From positions 1,362,943 to 1,426,942 of the forward strand of contig NW_024104355.1 of the NCBI RefSeq assembly GCF_003945595.2: DNA of 64,000 nucleotides. Reading direction: 5' to 3'. The position numbers and the translations under genes are program-made. The notes beneath the pieces are model-generated. The model was not told where the DNA came from and searched no databases. It saw only the letters and a list, made by a program, of their open reading frames with translations. The stretch's first letter is position 1. Each line of letters begins with the position of its first letter. The DNA comes from Pipra filicauda (taxonomy: Eukaryota; Chordata; Aves; Passeriformes; Pipridae). This document shows, piece by piece, positions 1-12,600 of the stretch.

Positions 1-506
1 TTCTTAGCTAGTTGCAAAGTTTCTAAAATCAAATAGTGTTTTTTATTTTTTCACTGAGATGACCCATTGACTGGAGAAGAATATATGACATAGAAGAAAT
101 ATTCGGTAGAGATAAATGAAAGTGACTTTGACTAATATAATTTTAGAAGTTAGATGCAAAGAATAAATAAATATTTAACTGACTAAAATTAATTATAGTA
201 TCACTCCAGGTGCAAAACTGGGGTGAGTCAGCAAAATTTCATTGATGAAGATACAGAGATGGCATTCTACAGCAGCTGAAGATTCAGTTCTTATATTTGG
301 CAGTTTAAAAAAAAAAAATTTAAGGAGATTCACTTCTTCCTAAAATTCAAGCATTTTCCTTTTAGAAACTGTTTGGAAAGTTAATTCATCAATACTTAGA
401 ATTAGATATCTGTTTTTAAAAATATTAAGAATTTTATTAGAAATTATAAACTAGTTACTTAAAGGGATTTTTTTTTTATTTATTTTCAAATGTGTTTTAG
501 TTATAT

Positions 507-1434
507 CACAGAACCACAGAATGGATGAGGTTGGGAGAGACCACAGTGGGTCATCTGGTCCAACCTCTCTGCTCAAGCAGCGTCATCCTAGAGTTCATTG
601 AACAGGATTGCAGTTCTTGTGTATCTCCAGTGAGGGAGACTCCACAACCTCTCTGGGCAGTCTGTTCCAGTACTTGGTAACCCACACAGGAAAGAAGTTC
701 TTTCTCATATTCATGTGGAACTTCCTGTACATCAGTTTCTGCCCATTGCCTCTTGTCCTGCTGCTTGGCATCAGTGAGAAGAGCTTGGCTCCATCCTCTT
801 GTCACCATCCCTTCAGATACTTTTAGGCATTGATGCAGTCCAGGCTGAACAGGCCCAGCTCCCTCAGCCTTTCCTCATAAGAGAGGTGCTCCAGTCCCTT
901 CATCACTTTTGTTACCCTTCACTGGAACTACTCCAGGAGCTTGATGTCTTTCTTGTACTGAGAACTGGACACAGTTCTCCAGACATCGTCTCACTAGGGC
1001 TGAGTAGAAGGGCAGGATCACCTCTCTTGACTTGCAGGCAATGCTCTTCTGAATGCACCCCGGGATACATTGGCCTTCTTGGCCACGAGGACACACTGCT
1101 GGCTCATGGACAGCTTGCTGTCCACCAGGACCTACAGATCCTTCTCCACAGAACTGCTTTCCAGCAGATTGGCCCCCAGCCTGTACACCAATACAGGTGT
1201 ATTTTCCTTTGCTGAATTTCAGAAGGTTCCTCTCTGCCCATCTCTCCAACCTGTCAAAGACTGCAGGGACTGCCACTCCTCACAGCTTTGTGTCATCAGT
1301 GAACTTGCTGAGGAGGCATCTGCCCCTTCATCTAAGTCACTGATGAATAAATTAAACAATACTGGGCCCAGTACTGAACCTTGGGGGACATCGCTAGTGA
1401 CAGGCTTCCAAATGCACCCTGTGCCACTCATTAC
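507..1434 (-). mobile_element. CR1 LINE fragment (3' half of RT ORF plus 3' end)
   Basis: Read on the minus strand, this is a 5'-truncated CR1 retrotransposon. Near 1400-1430 it begins with a reverse-transcriptase block ([19 protein letters not shown]), continues through the C-terminal part of ORF2, and ends at about 507-530 in the CR1 3' tail, seen on the plus strand as CACAGAACCACAGAATGG. The frame is broken several times: the RT block and the downstream ORF2 part sit in different frames, so the copy is dead. It lies in an ASXL3 intron in antisense orientation to the gene. Confidence 0.9.
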
Positions 1435-2321
1435 AACAAGTGATTAACTTAAAGATTAAACCATTAACTAAAATGTTTCTGCAGTAAAAATGCTAGTTCT
1501 CACAGTCCACTGCCTTGGATCACTGGGAAATGTAGTGAAAACAAGGCAAAAAATGGACAGATCCATTTTAATATTTTATTTTGTACATCCTTGCTAGGTG
1601 CTTCCCCTCACTGTGAATACTATTTCTACACCACTTTATCTTTACATGTAATGGAAATTCTAGAGTTAATGTGGCAGACTTCCTTAGTGTAAAGTGCTTA
1701 ACTTCTTCTAAACAACTTTGAGACCTCAGGTTAGTCCAGTTGTTGATCTCTTTAGTATCAAAAAATATTAATTAGGTTTTCAGATAAGGAACATAACAGC
1801 CTTTCATTCTGCTTGTCAAGAGAAGAGTTGGTTACCAACCTTTCGTGGAGGAAAGGGCTGTGTAAGGTATTGGCATAGGGCTTTCCACAAGAAGTTTGTT
1901 ACCATCAGCACAGGAGCACCTCAGTCTATCTGAAGCTTGTCCCTCAGTCACAAACGACTGTCACATGCACAGAGAAGAATGCTCAGAATTCTGCAGAGCC
2001 AGCAGTCCTGCCGTGCTGGCTGAATGCTGGACACTGTAATGGTTGGCAGATAATTACTCAGTCTGTGGTCATACATGTCCTTTGGGTTGATAGGTTTCTG
2101 ACATCAACATTGTTATGCAAAATGTCATATTGCACATAATTTACATTTTGACTGAAAGTATTGAATCTGGTCCTGCCTGCCCTTTCCCCTGCTTGTTTCA
2201 CTTGCATTCTTCTGCCTGGATGTTATGTAGGCAGATCTGCTTTGCTGGTTTAAGTACTTTTTCTCATTGTTTTTTGACTGAATGGTAGCTTTTGCTGAGG
2301 TTTCCACCTTGTTTAAGTTCA
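1435..2321. other. ASXL3 intronic DNA, nothing recognised
   Basis: This is unique-looking AT-rich intronic sequence. I see no exon-like block flanked by splice sites, no RNA gene and no recognisable repeat. Confidence 0.5.
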
Positions 2322-2407
2322 TGGGGTGTCCTGTGCAGGGCCAGGTGTTGGACTCAGTGATCCTTGTGGGTCCCTTCCAACTCAGGATATCCTACAATTC
2401 TATAATT
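2322..2407 (+). mobile_element. CR1 3'-end fragment
   Basis: This is a short CR1 tail in plus orientation. It contains the hallmark GACTCAGTGATCCTTGTGGG and CTTCCAACTC blocks and ends in a decayed octamer region (CCTACAATTCTATAATTC). Only the last 85 or so bases of the element are present, as expected for extreme 5' truncation by CR1. Confidence 0.88.
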
Positions 2408-5260
2408 CCCTCACCTTTTTTTGCTTTCTTTTTAAACTAGCTTTCAGTATGCCTGGGCTTTGTCCCTCTTCGGCTCTGTTGATTTGACTGAACTAGCAGT
2501 ATTTGTAAGCTTCCTGACCTATTTCTCACATGCACTGTCTGCAAAATTAATCTCTCTTACAGACTAACTTGCTCAGTTTACAATCAGTGTATTTTTGCTC
2601 TGACCTTAGAGCTAATTTGATCTTCCAATGTTCCATAAGTAAATTCAGTTTTCACCTTATCCTTACAGAAGGACCATTAATAGATGTAGAATCTTTGTAA
2701 ACATTCTTATACACTCCATAGTTCATGGCATTCACAGACTTTAGAGTGCCTGTTCCCTTGTAGCATTGCTTCTTGTGTTTGCTCTTATCTTTACCCAGGC
2801 AGTTTATCATGGTTCTGTCAGTTGTAGTTCACTTCCATCCATTTTTGTTCTCTTTCTACTTCCTCATGTTCGTTCATTTTTCCTCTCTCTGACTTTCTTC
2901 AAAATACAAAAACTTTATTCTGCAGTCATTTATTTAAGATCAGCTGATGCATGTGCCAGAAATCCACAGTCTTCTTGTTTGTTGCCTCAAGACTGCAAGG
3001 GTTATATTCTGTTGTCTCAATATGATATTTCTTTTCTCATTTTTGAGAGTTATATTTCAGGATAGTACTACCAGCTCACTGAATCAAAGCTTTAATTTGA
3101 GGTAGACATTCTCTAAATTTTATTGCTGATTTAATCCTTCCCTTTTTTTTTTTTTCTGTTTTGTTGTGTTTTGAGGGTTTTCTCTCCAATACTGCTTTTA
3201 TCACAGCATTAGAATATCAGCATCCATATATCTTTGAGTAGGTGTCTGGGGGTTTTTTATTGGATGACTGAGTGCCCTTACTCTATCAGTTGAATCCTGT
3301 CCTTAGCACTTTCACTGAAGGCTGCTTACTGCTGTCCTCACATTTTTGCGGTGATTTGCAAACTTTAGGTGTCTTTTTCTCTAAGGAAGAAGGCAGATCA
3401 GCTGTTTATTTTGCAATTTGAGATTGCCTTAAACATGCTGATCTTGAGACTTCTTCTTTAGAAAGCCTTTTTCTTCACTGCAGTGTCTTCTTCAACATAG
3501 TAGTATTTCCAATACTGAAAAAAACTATTAAGATTCAGTACATCTTCTGATGACCTTAATCCTGCTTTATCTTATTATTCTTACAATTCTTTATCTTCAG
3601 TATGTTACTAGAATGTGTGTTTTCGTGCAGTGTCCATGTGACAGTCGCATTCACCTTTATCCTGTCCTTCATTCCTTTGCTGATTTTCAATCCCTAAAGA
3701 TAACTATCAGGCAATATCTTTTCATGATATAAGCCAGCTAGAGAAAATAGACTACTGATTCAGTTTTTAGTAATGCAGTGGATTCATTTTCCCTTCTCGT
3801 TTTCCTGAGATAACTTTTGCCTCCTTAACACAAGGAGTTTTAGGAGAAGGTACTCACCTAAACCTAGATAAACTTAACTTTACTCACCTAAACTTATAAC
3901 CTGAACTTAGACTATATGGGGAACCTATAGGCTATAGAGAAGAAAGACACATCTTCTGAAATACATTCAATATGGGAAAGGTGAATTTGCTTCTCTGAAT
4001 TTCTCTCTAGAGGATCATTCCTCAGCATATTCGTGGCATAGGAAGACTGTTCATGTTAAGTGACTAGTAACAGGCAATACTAATAATTACTCTGATAGTG
4101 CTTTTGGGATGCCAATTCCAGGCTGAGTTTGGGGATTTTGTGTTTACAGCTGTCACTGTAATACATCTGTTCAGTATTTTTAAAATGCGCAACTGGAGAT
4201 TTTGGTATTTCACCTGTTTATTCTGTACTTTCATATGCACAGGCCTTTGTGATCTCTCTATCCTCTAGCTGCACCTTAACAAGCCATCTTGCTTCCATAA
4301 CTTCTGAATGTCTCTTATGCTTGCTTATTTCCATTTTTTCTTCACTTTTTGATTAAAATGATAACAGGGAACTGTTTATTAGATTAGAAGATCTTAAGAC
4401 TGTGAAATTTCTTTTAAGGCTTCCAACCAAGCTTTTGTGTATTTCATGTTACTGTGGAATTGCTGAGGCATAAAGTCTGCTTGGAAAATCTTACTAAAAA
4501 TGCTGAACGCCTGTACTCCCACTGGCCTTAGAAGGAAATGAGGATGCCAGAACACATACGTTTTTTTAAAGTAACCATTTTTCAGCTCTTGTCTTTAGAT
4601 TTGTTTTGGGTTTTTGTGGAATTTGTAATTCTGCTGAAGTAATAAAACTTTTTAAACTAATATTTTCAGGACCAAAGGTAAGAAAATCTTAAGAAGTATA
4701 CTAGGAATGGTTCCTTTGCAGTTCATACCTGAAAATGAATGCGTAGATTATAAATATGTGTCTTTTTAGCTTCTTGAGAATGCTAAACTTCTATTATATT
4801 GCTGGCTGTGTTGACCCTAAAAGCAGGTGTAGGAGGGAAAAAGGGATTTCCTTTAGAACTGTTACTGCTAGAAGAAGATACAGTGGTGCATTTACTCTGA
4901 AATGCATGCTGTATTAGTGTGCACTGCTGTGCTGGTATTAAAAAAAACAACAAAACAAAACCCAAACAAACACAGGAATTTAAGCAGAGTATAAATAGTG
5001 GTGAATCTGTGTAGCTTGCTTTTTCGTTTTCATTTTGTTTGCTTATTTTAAAAATATTAATATTTTTTAACACTTGTAAGAAAATCTGGTTATTTAGGTT
5101 TCCAAAATATATAAAACCATATGTAATTTAGTCAGCCACCACTTAAGCAAACCACTGTTTTAAACTAGAAAATATGTCTTTTTTTGTAAACAAGAGATGT
5201 GGGTGGGAAAGGTGATCCTATACTTTTATCCTGTCTGTGCTGAAAATACTTCTCTTTATT
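2408..5260. other. ASXL3 intronic DNA, AT- and pyrimidine-rich
   Basis: This is long intronic sequence with no recognised exon. Pyrimidine-rich stretches occur at 2760-3200 and 3340-3520. Around 3850-3893 the 12-mer ACTCACCTAAAC occurs twice, about 34 bp apart, a minor local duplication. A T-run lies at 3144-3155 and an A/C-rich run (AAAACAACAAAACAAAACCC type) at 4942-4970. Confidence 0.5.
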
Positions 5261-5278
5261 TGTGTGTTTTTTATTTAG

Positions 5279-7220
5279 ATTGGGAATGTCAAGAGGGGAA
5301 TCAATGAAACTCACTGCAGTGCAGAACAATGATGAAGATGAAAGCAATTCTTTGTGTGGATCTTCTGGCACACCTGGTCTTTCTAAGCAAGCAACCTTTG
5401 AGGATCAGGAGGAGAAAGGTGCTAAAATTCCACCTGTACCAGAGAGAGATTATAGTCCATCTCTTGGTAGTATGGAACAGGTTCCTGTTAAGGATTTAAC
5501 GGCAGACTCTGAGGATATACTGATACCTGAAGAGTCAATCATTCAGGAGGAAATTGCTGAAGAGGTCGAGACAAGTATTTGTGAATGCCAAGAGGAGAAC
5601 CATAAACCAGAACAGGAGTTTTCTGAGGAGTCCGTAAGTCCAACTGGCACAAATGAGGAAACAGAAGCAGTAAAGCTTGCAGACAGCACTGAGTCCTGTG
5701 TCATGATGAATGATGTAACTGATACTGTATCTCACATTGAAATTAAAGTGGAGTTGAAGTCAGAATGCCCTCAGGAAGAGATGTCAGTTGTGATAGATCA
5801 GCTGGAGGATTGCATATCACCAGCACAATCAGTTTCACCCACAAACTCTGTCAGCGGTACAGCAGAGAAGGTTTCTGAGTCTGCAAAAGAGCTAATTGTG
5901 CCAGAAATGCAAAATGCTGCTCTGGAAGCCTCCTTGTTCACTGGTGGAGGCATTGCAGTGGATATGGAGCTTCACAGTGACCCTGAGGAACAGTTGTCTG
6001 AGAATGCTTGTATTTCTGAAACTTCCTTTTCCTCTGGAAGTCCAGAAGTTTGTGTTGCCTCTCCTGGAGGAGACACTCAGTCGACTTCAGAGGAACCCTG
6101 TACTCCGGCATCTCTTGAAACAGCTTGTTCGTCTGAAGGGTCCAGTACTGAAAACATTGAAGGTGATATTCAGCAAAAGGCCAGTGATGAAAATTTGCAC
6201 ACACCTTTAATGTCGGAAATCTCTCCAATGTCCACCTCACCTGTAACTTCGGAAGCATCTCTGATGTCAAATTTACCTTTAACATCAGAGGCATCACCAG
6301 CTTCTAATTTACCTTTAACATCAGAAACATCTCCAATGTCTGATTTGCCTTTAACATCAGAAACATCTTCAGTGTCTTCTGTTCTTCTAACTTCTGAAAC
6401 ATTTGTGACAAATAGTTTGCCTCTTCCATCAGAGACATCTCCAGTTTCCAATACCCCAAGCAATGAAAGACTTACTCTGCAACAAAGGCAATCACCATGT
6501 TTGTTGGAAGACTCCCTTCCCACTTTGAAAGAGGAAAGCTCTGTCGTTACTAAGGTGGTTCAAGAAGAGAAACTTGTTCAGCCAAAGCAACATCAGAGTG
6601 CTCCTGAAAATATGAAAGTTTGTCCATTAGCAATTATACCTGATACTTTAGTATTGGAAGAACCCCAAAGCAAAAACCTTGGCCATCAGCCATGTAAGTC
6701 ACATTCTGAAATTGAGAAATCCTACATTGCATCCATCCCAGAACACACGCCTCCAGAGGTGATCAAAAGTAAAAATCACAGTGTTCAGCAAAGAGGTGAC
6801 AAGAAAGGTACACTTCTGCCTTCAGAGGTATCTGTCTTATCAGAAGGATCAGTTGGCAAAAATATTGAATTGCTTCCATCAAAGCCACATGATAAACTAT
6901 ATACCTCATCTCTAGAGAAAACTACATTCCCTGAAGTGTGCAGAAATAAATCTCACAAGCTAACAGGCAGTGCCCAAAGTCGCCTAGAGAGTTTGCATTC
7001 TTCCAAGTCATTAGAACCCACAAAATCACCAGAAGCAAGGAGTGAAAGTAGAGACCCAGAGATCCCAAAGAGGAAAACAGCAGAACAGCACAGTTTTGGA
7101 ATCTGCAAAGAGAAGAGAGCTAGAATAGATGATGATCAGCCTAACCGTAGTGCTTCATCAACGAGTCCGTCTGATAAAGAGCAGCCACCTAGAGAGGAAC
7201 CCCGAGTTCCACCCCTTAAG
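5279..7220 (+). CDS. ASXL3: ASXL3 penultimate coding exon (about 647 residues)
   Basis: This is an internal coding exon, corresponding to the large exon 11 of human ASXL3 by my recollection of the family. The acceptor is TTTATTTAG|A at 5278/5279 and the donor is AAG|GTAAAG at 7220/7221. The first base completes a codon split with the preceding exon, and the exon ends on a whole codon, so it joins the next exon in frame. It encodes an acidic, Ser/Thr-rich, largely disordered segment starting at TTG GGA ATG TCA (LGMSRGES). Seven consecutive 12-residue repeats of [12 protein letters not shown] type lie at 6213-6464. Near the end is a basic cluster likely to act as a nuclear localisation signal (KRK at about 7069, then KEKRAR at about 7108). 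ASXL3 is a nuclear scaffold for the BAP1 H2A deubiquitinase and an epigenetic regulator; this segment has no catalytic role. The open frames on the opposite strand are shadows. Confidence 0.95.
6213..6464 (+). repeat. Seven 36-bp coding repeats inside ASXL3 (12 residues each)
   Basis: The reading frame divides exactly into seven 12-residue units, each starting [74 protein letters not shown] and [12 protein letters not shown]. The middle units are the most alike, which suggests stepwise duplication. The units are rich in Ser-Pro and Ser/Thr, so phosphorylation is possible but is inference only. Confidence 0.9.
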
Positions 7221-9602
7221 GTAAAGTAATGAAAAAAACAGCGTACTTGGGAAATAAAGGGTTATTATCTCCCTCCTAACTGCATGCAGACACAGTGGAT
7301 GGTGTATTTTTTATGAAGGTACAAGGGCTGTTAGTGCTGATGGTTTTGCTTTACTATTACCTTTCTACCATGCCAAATTACTTCTGATACAAATGTATCT
7401 ATACTTGTTCAGTCAGGGTCTTTGTTACAAAATTGATTTTCTGTGCAAGAAAGTTTTCCAGGATCTATGGCTTAATCTAATTCAAGAGCTTCCCATCATT
7501 CACAGGGCACTCCTTGTTTTTCTAATTGCCCAGCTGTATTATCTGCTTGTTCCGCTGTGGATGTCTTCTTCTGCAAGCATGAATAACAAATGTTACCTTT
7601 ACCAATACTTTTAAAAACAACCAGCACCTTAATCCAGCAAGAGAACCCAAATTCAGAGTAGTCGAAGATCCCTTTGCAAGCCCAGGGATTGGGGTAGGCC
7701 GAAATATAAGATTTTCCTGTAGAATTAACTGGAAACAGAGACCTAACTATCAGGGGAAAGTGACTGATCTGTGTATAGGTATCTCTGTTAATGACAAAGC
7801 AAAAGGTAAAAAAAGAAACCAAACCAAAAAAAAAACAATAAACACTTTCATGTGTAACATTCTGCTGTATAAGAAAGCATATTACAGTTGAAAGTGTTTT
7901 TTTCCTAACAGAGAGTTCTATAGATTTAATTACATATAGGCTCAGTGTTTTGACCCTTTCAATTTTGTACATGATGACATCAGCCAAGGTTAAGATCCAG
8001 TTTCCTGAAGTTAAGCCACTGACTTTGCAATACTAGTTCCTGATTATTCAGAAATGCCCTTTTCTGCATTTATTTTTAACTGCTGCAGTCACTGAACATT
8101 GTTAATATGGCCGGGAGGGCAAATAGGCTAACTGTTTTAATCACTAGTGCAGAAGCATATTTCATATAATTTATTTTTATGAGCAGTGATGAAATTGGAG
8201 GTTAGCCCCACTCTGAGTTTAGTGATATTCTTTCGTATTTCGAAGGTGTCTATCTCACCTAATAATTTCTAAGAATTCTCTAAGCACAAAGGAAAATAGA
8301 TCACTAGGGAATAAAAAAAGGTCATGACTATAATAATAATAAAAATAATCAAGCATTTAGAGCTCTAGCAGTTTTGGCAGTGCAAAGTGGAAACTAAAAA
8401 GAGTTGCTGCTGAAACAGAAAGCAAAATGTTTTGAAGAATTTTGAACAATCAATTCTAGTATGTTTTTTCTGTAACAAATATTTGGCTGTTGTGTCATCT
8501 CACCAACAAACCCCTATCCTTTGTCACTAAAAGAGGAGAAAGAACCCCAGTTCTTCTAAGTCATTCTGCTATATGGCTGTCACTTCCCATCATATCTCAT
8601 GACTGCTTTTTCTACAAATACTGCCTAGTTTTCTTCTCAGTTCCTTTCAGAAGGTAAGCCACAGCATTAACTGCTAAGTCCAATTCCTGCGGACAGCAAG
8701 TAAGCATATGTCCATTTTAAGAAATTAATTTTTTTTTTGCCAACCTTTTATTCTGAGAGTGTATGAGTTACAAAATGGTCACGAGACTCTTAATCTCTAA
8801 TCCTGAAAACAGATGTGACTAATAGGAAACATCCTAATAAGTCCAGTGATTTTACAGGTTATTATTTTGCTTAAACTGCTCGGTATTTAAAATTTTAATA
8901 TTTTGGGTTTAATATTTATAGGTTTGAGGATTTCATTTTTGAAGTGGAGTAGTGTAGGAGTTATCCCAGGGATGTACTAAAGCGAGTCTCTTAAAATTGC
9001 AAGTGAGGAAGGGAAAGGTGTATCCTTTAGTGACTCACTTCTTCTATAGCACTGCTCTAAAGTCCTCTGGGATGGAACTTGGAAAACAGGCTCAGTGGAG
9101 ACACCACTACATCCTGTCTGAAGGCAAGATTTGTTTTGTGGTGTATGTGAGCAAAACACAGCCTATTCCTAGTATCCTAATCATTGGAGACCAAGGAGAA
9201 AAGCAGTATACATGGTCATTATTTTTTCAGACATTTGCAGGAAGTGCTTAGTCGTTGGCTCTTTTCCAGTACCACTACATGAGGCTTGACCTTCTCAGTT
9301 AGGTGCACTACATATAAAACAGGTCTGACAAATTGTATCAGATAAGCATCGTGTTGTTAACCTGTTCAATCTTTCTTCCTGTCAGAAGGATCAATGTGAG
9401 AAGGCTAATACAGGTGTCAGTTATTCATGCTGTAGGATGATAGAATATTGAAGCATAAATATCATTAATTTTTAGCATTCTTCTGTCAAGCTGCACCGAA
9501 CAGTAATTCCCTTCATTACCTTTCTCTGACCCTTTAAAAGACAACTGTTTTAGTGAATCAATGATCTCATTAAAATTACTGTTTTTTTTTTTCTTCCTTT
9601 AG
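7221..9602 (+). other. ASXL3: ASXL3 intron between the two large coding exons
   Basis: This phase-0 intron of 2,382 bp starts GTAAAGTAATG and ends with a long T/C tract followed by CTTTAG at 9597-9602. It shows no recognisable transposable element. It has A-rich and T-rich simple stretches (about 7825-7842 and 8729-8739) and otherwise ordinary AT-rich sequence. Apparent ORFs of 60-160 codons inside it have no recognisable domain and are not called. Confidence 0.9.
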
Positions 9603-12600
9603 ATTCAGCTTTCAAAAGTTGGACCACCTTTTATCATCAAAAGCCAACCTGTTTCTAAACCAGAACCTCGAGTTTCCCCAAGTACATCGGTCAGCAGTGG
9701 GAGGAACACTGGGGCTAGGACTCTGGCAGATATCAAAGCAAGAGCTCAGCAAGCAAGAGCCCAAAGAGAAGCTGCAGCTGCAGCAGCCGTGGCAGCAGCT
9801 GCGAGCATAGTCTCTGGAGCAATGGGGACCCCATGCGAAGGTGGAAAGACAAGAACGCTGGCACACATCAAGGAGCAAACAAAGGCCAAGCTATTTGCAA
9901 AGCATCAAGCCAGAGCTCATTTACTCCAGACTAATAAAGAGTCAAAGTCACAATTCAGCTCAAAGGAAAGTACCTCATCTCTGGAGATACCAATGTCTAC
10001 TGACACGAAGATTGAAGGTTCTACTGGTGTCATTATAGTTAATCCTAACTGCAGGTCCCCTAGCAACAAGTCTGCTCATCACCGTGAGACCACCACTTTA
10101 TTGCAGCAGTCCCTTAACACAGCTACATTACCAGAAACTGCTACTGAGATATCTGTGCACAGTTCTGATGAAAATATACCTGTGCCACAATTATGTGAGA
10201 AAATTATTTCATCTACCTCTACTGAAAGTAACAGTGTGCCAGTGCTTTATAATAAAAGTTCAGTCTCTGTGTGTGTTTGCAGCACTGCTATGTCTGGAGC
10301 AATTAAAGAACTTTCTTTTGCAAGTTCTGTTGATAAATCCTCTGTGTTAATGTCTGTTGACAGCGCAAACACAGCAGTTTCAGCTTGTAATATAAATATG
10401 CTGAAAACCATCCAAGGGGCTGATACTCCATGCATAGCTGTTGGACCAAAATGTATTGATAATAGTAATGTCCCAGTCTCCATAGACAACACAGTCTTAC
10501 CAAATGCCATCGATGACAAAAGGTTGCCGCTACCAAGTAGCAGTGTGAATAACACAGTCTCCAGTCATTATGCCACTGTGCCAGCTTCATCTATTGCAAA
10601 TAATTTGCCAAACCATCTCTCTGGTAGTTCTGTACTGATTCCTCCGGTGGGGACTACTAGCAGGTTTCCTTCTGATAAGATAGCCATAACCGGGTGTAAC
10701 GAGCAGAGCACTGTCTCCATTCACACTACCGTCAGGTCAGCTTTAAGTTGCAGTGAGGCCCTTGCAGTAGCAGATTCTGTTGCAAGGCCACCCATTTCCA
10801 TGTTTGCTGGTAACATGGTGACAATAAGCTCTTATGATAATGCTACTAAGCTGAATGCTGATCTCATAGAAAAAAGCTCTGGAGCACGAAACCGGATGGA
10901 TCTCCCTGGTAAATCTCAGCCAGTGAGTTTTACGCAAACTGCCATGAATAGGTCTATACCTTGCAAAGTCATTGTTGACCACACCACAAATCAGAATTCC
11001 AGTCTGTCGCTTTCTTCTTCTATTGAAAACACAGAAAACAGCATTGACCTGCAGAGCAGACCTGTAAGGACAGAAACTGCCTTACAAAGTATAGCCTGTC
11101 CTCAGGTGTCTGTCATAAGTAGGCCTGAAGTGGTCCCTAATGAAAACCTTGAGCACAGTTCCAGCTTTATCGCCATTACAGCAAAGCAAGACAGCAAGAA
11201 CTTGCAGGCAGGTTGTTCAAGTCTTCGAGAAGTGCCTCTTGCTCCTCAAGATAAATTAATTGAGGTGGTTACTCCCAGCCAAGGTTTTGCTGAGCAATTA
11301 AGAGGTCCTTCAGCATTGAAAAATGAAGCAAATGCTGCCTGTGCCAATCAATACAATGCCAACAACAGAATTTGTTGGCGTGATGAAGAGGCAATGAATA
11401 CAGACCAGCCAGTGGTCAGCCATCTTTCCTCTGGTAAGCATAAGGAATATGCAGACCAAAACTGCTTGAAAAATGTCAAAACTGAACCTTCCAGTTACAC
11501 ACAAATGTCAGAGCTGCAATCCAGGAGTCTTTTGACAAGCATTGCTGTTCCTGTTAAATCAGAAACTAATGAGTCTGACAAATGCTTCAGGATGGACACC
11601 GAGGATTTTACAGGACCTGAAATGCGTGCCCAGACTGCAGAAATAAACACGAGTGCGCAGCCACCTCAAACATCCAAGACATCCATTGCAGACTCCATGG
11701 AAGACTCCCTCTCCCTGACAACAGAAACCCTAAAGAGAGTTACGAGTGCCGGGGGCTCTAGCTGTCGCTTGTCGTCAGTGGAGGCCAACAATCCCTTAGT
11801 GACACAGTTACTGCAAGGCAATCTGCCTTTAGAGAAAGTGCTGCCGCAGCCCAGATCAGGAGCCAAACTAGAAATTAATAGGCTTCCATTGCCTTTGCAA
11901 ACTACCTCAGTATGTAAAACAGCAGTGTCCGAGAGAAATATTGTTGAACATGCTTCCAACTCTCCTAATCCAGATGGTAAAGGATTTCCAGCAGGCAGCA
12001 TAGCCCCGCTACAAATCAGAAAGCGTGAAAACCATCCGAAAAAGAGGATGGCCAGGACTATAGGGGAACATGCTCAAATTAAATGTGAGCCTGGGAAGGT
12101 GTCAATGGACACAGATGTTAAAGTGGCTCCCTGTGTAATTAATTCCAGCATGAATCAGCTAGGGCACGGACAGCCATTTAAGCAGGAGTGGCTGAACAAG
12201 CACGCCATTCAGAGCCGAATTGCTCACAGTCCAGAGATCAAGCAGCCGAAGAGGCCGTTGCCTTCATGCAGTTTCCAGCAGAGCTTATTTCACATTGACA
12301 AAAATGGCAGCTTTCACACAGAAGCTAGTACCTCACATAGACAGCATTTTTACCAAATGTCCATGGCTGCAAGAGGCCCCATTCCTACGGCAGCTTTGTT
12401 GCAAACTACTTCAAAAGGCCCACCTGGCTGCAACACATTTGCTTTTAGCAGACACCTTGAACAGAAGGGCTTGGGAGACATGAATATTTCTACAGCAGCT
12501 CACCAGCTGAGGCTAGGAAGTGTATTTTCCCCTAATATTCAGATTAAGGAAGGTGATGACATTGCCAGTGCCTCTCAAACTCCCCAGAGTAAAACATTAG

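Larger units (their letters stand above)
1..5278 (+). other. ASXL3: ASXL3 intron (3' part) upstream of the penultimate coding exon
   Basis: This is non-coding DNA ending in a good splice acceptor: a T-rich tract followed by TTTATTTAG at 5270-5278. It contains a minus-strand CR1 copy (about 507-1434) and a CR1 3'-end fragment on the plus strand (2322-2407). The remainder is AT-rich and, between about 2,700 and 3,700, pyrimidine-rich. No other ASXL3 exon was recognised, so the exons for the N-terminal HARE-HTH and DEUBAD regions lie upstream of the window. An isolated acceptor/donor pair around 4670-4677 is treated under findings. Confidence 0.75.

Noticed and set aside
5938..6523. Two minus-strand frames (119 and 117 codons) opposite the ASXL3 exon
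   Set aside because: They mirror the repeated Ser/Thr-rich coding sequence of ASXL3; the Asp-Val repeats in them are the reverse complement of the 36-bp repeats.
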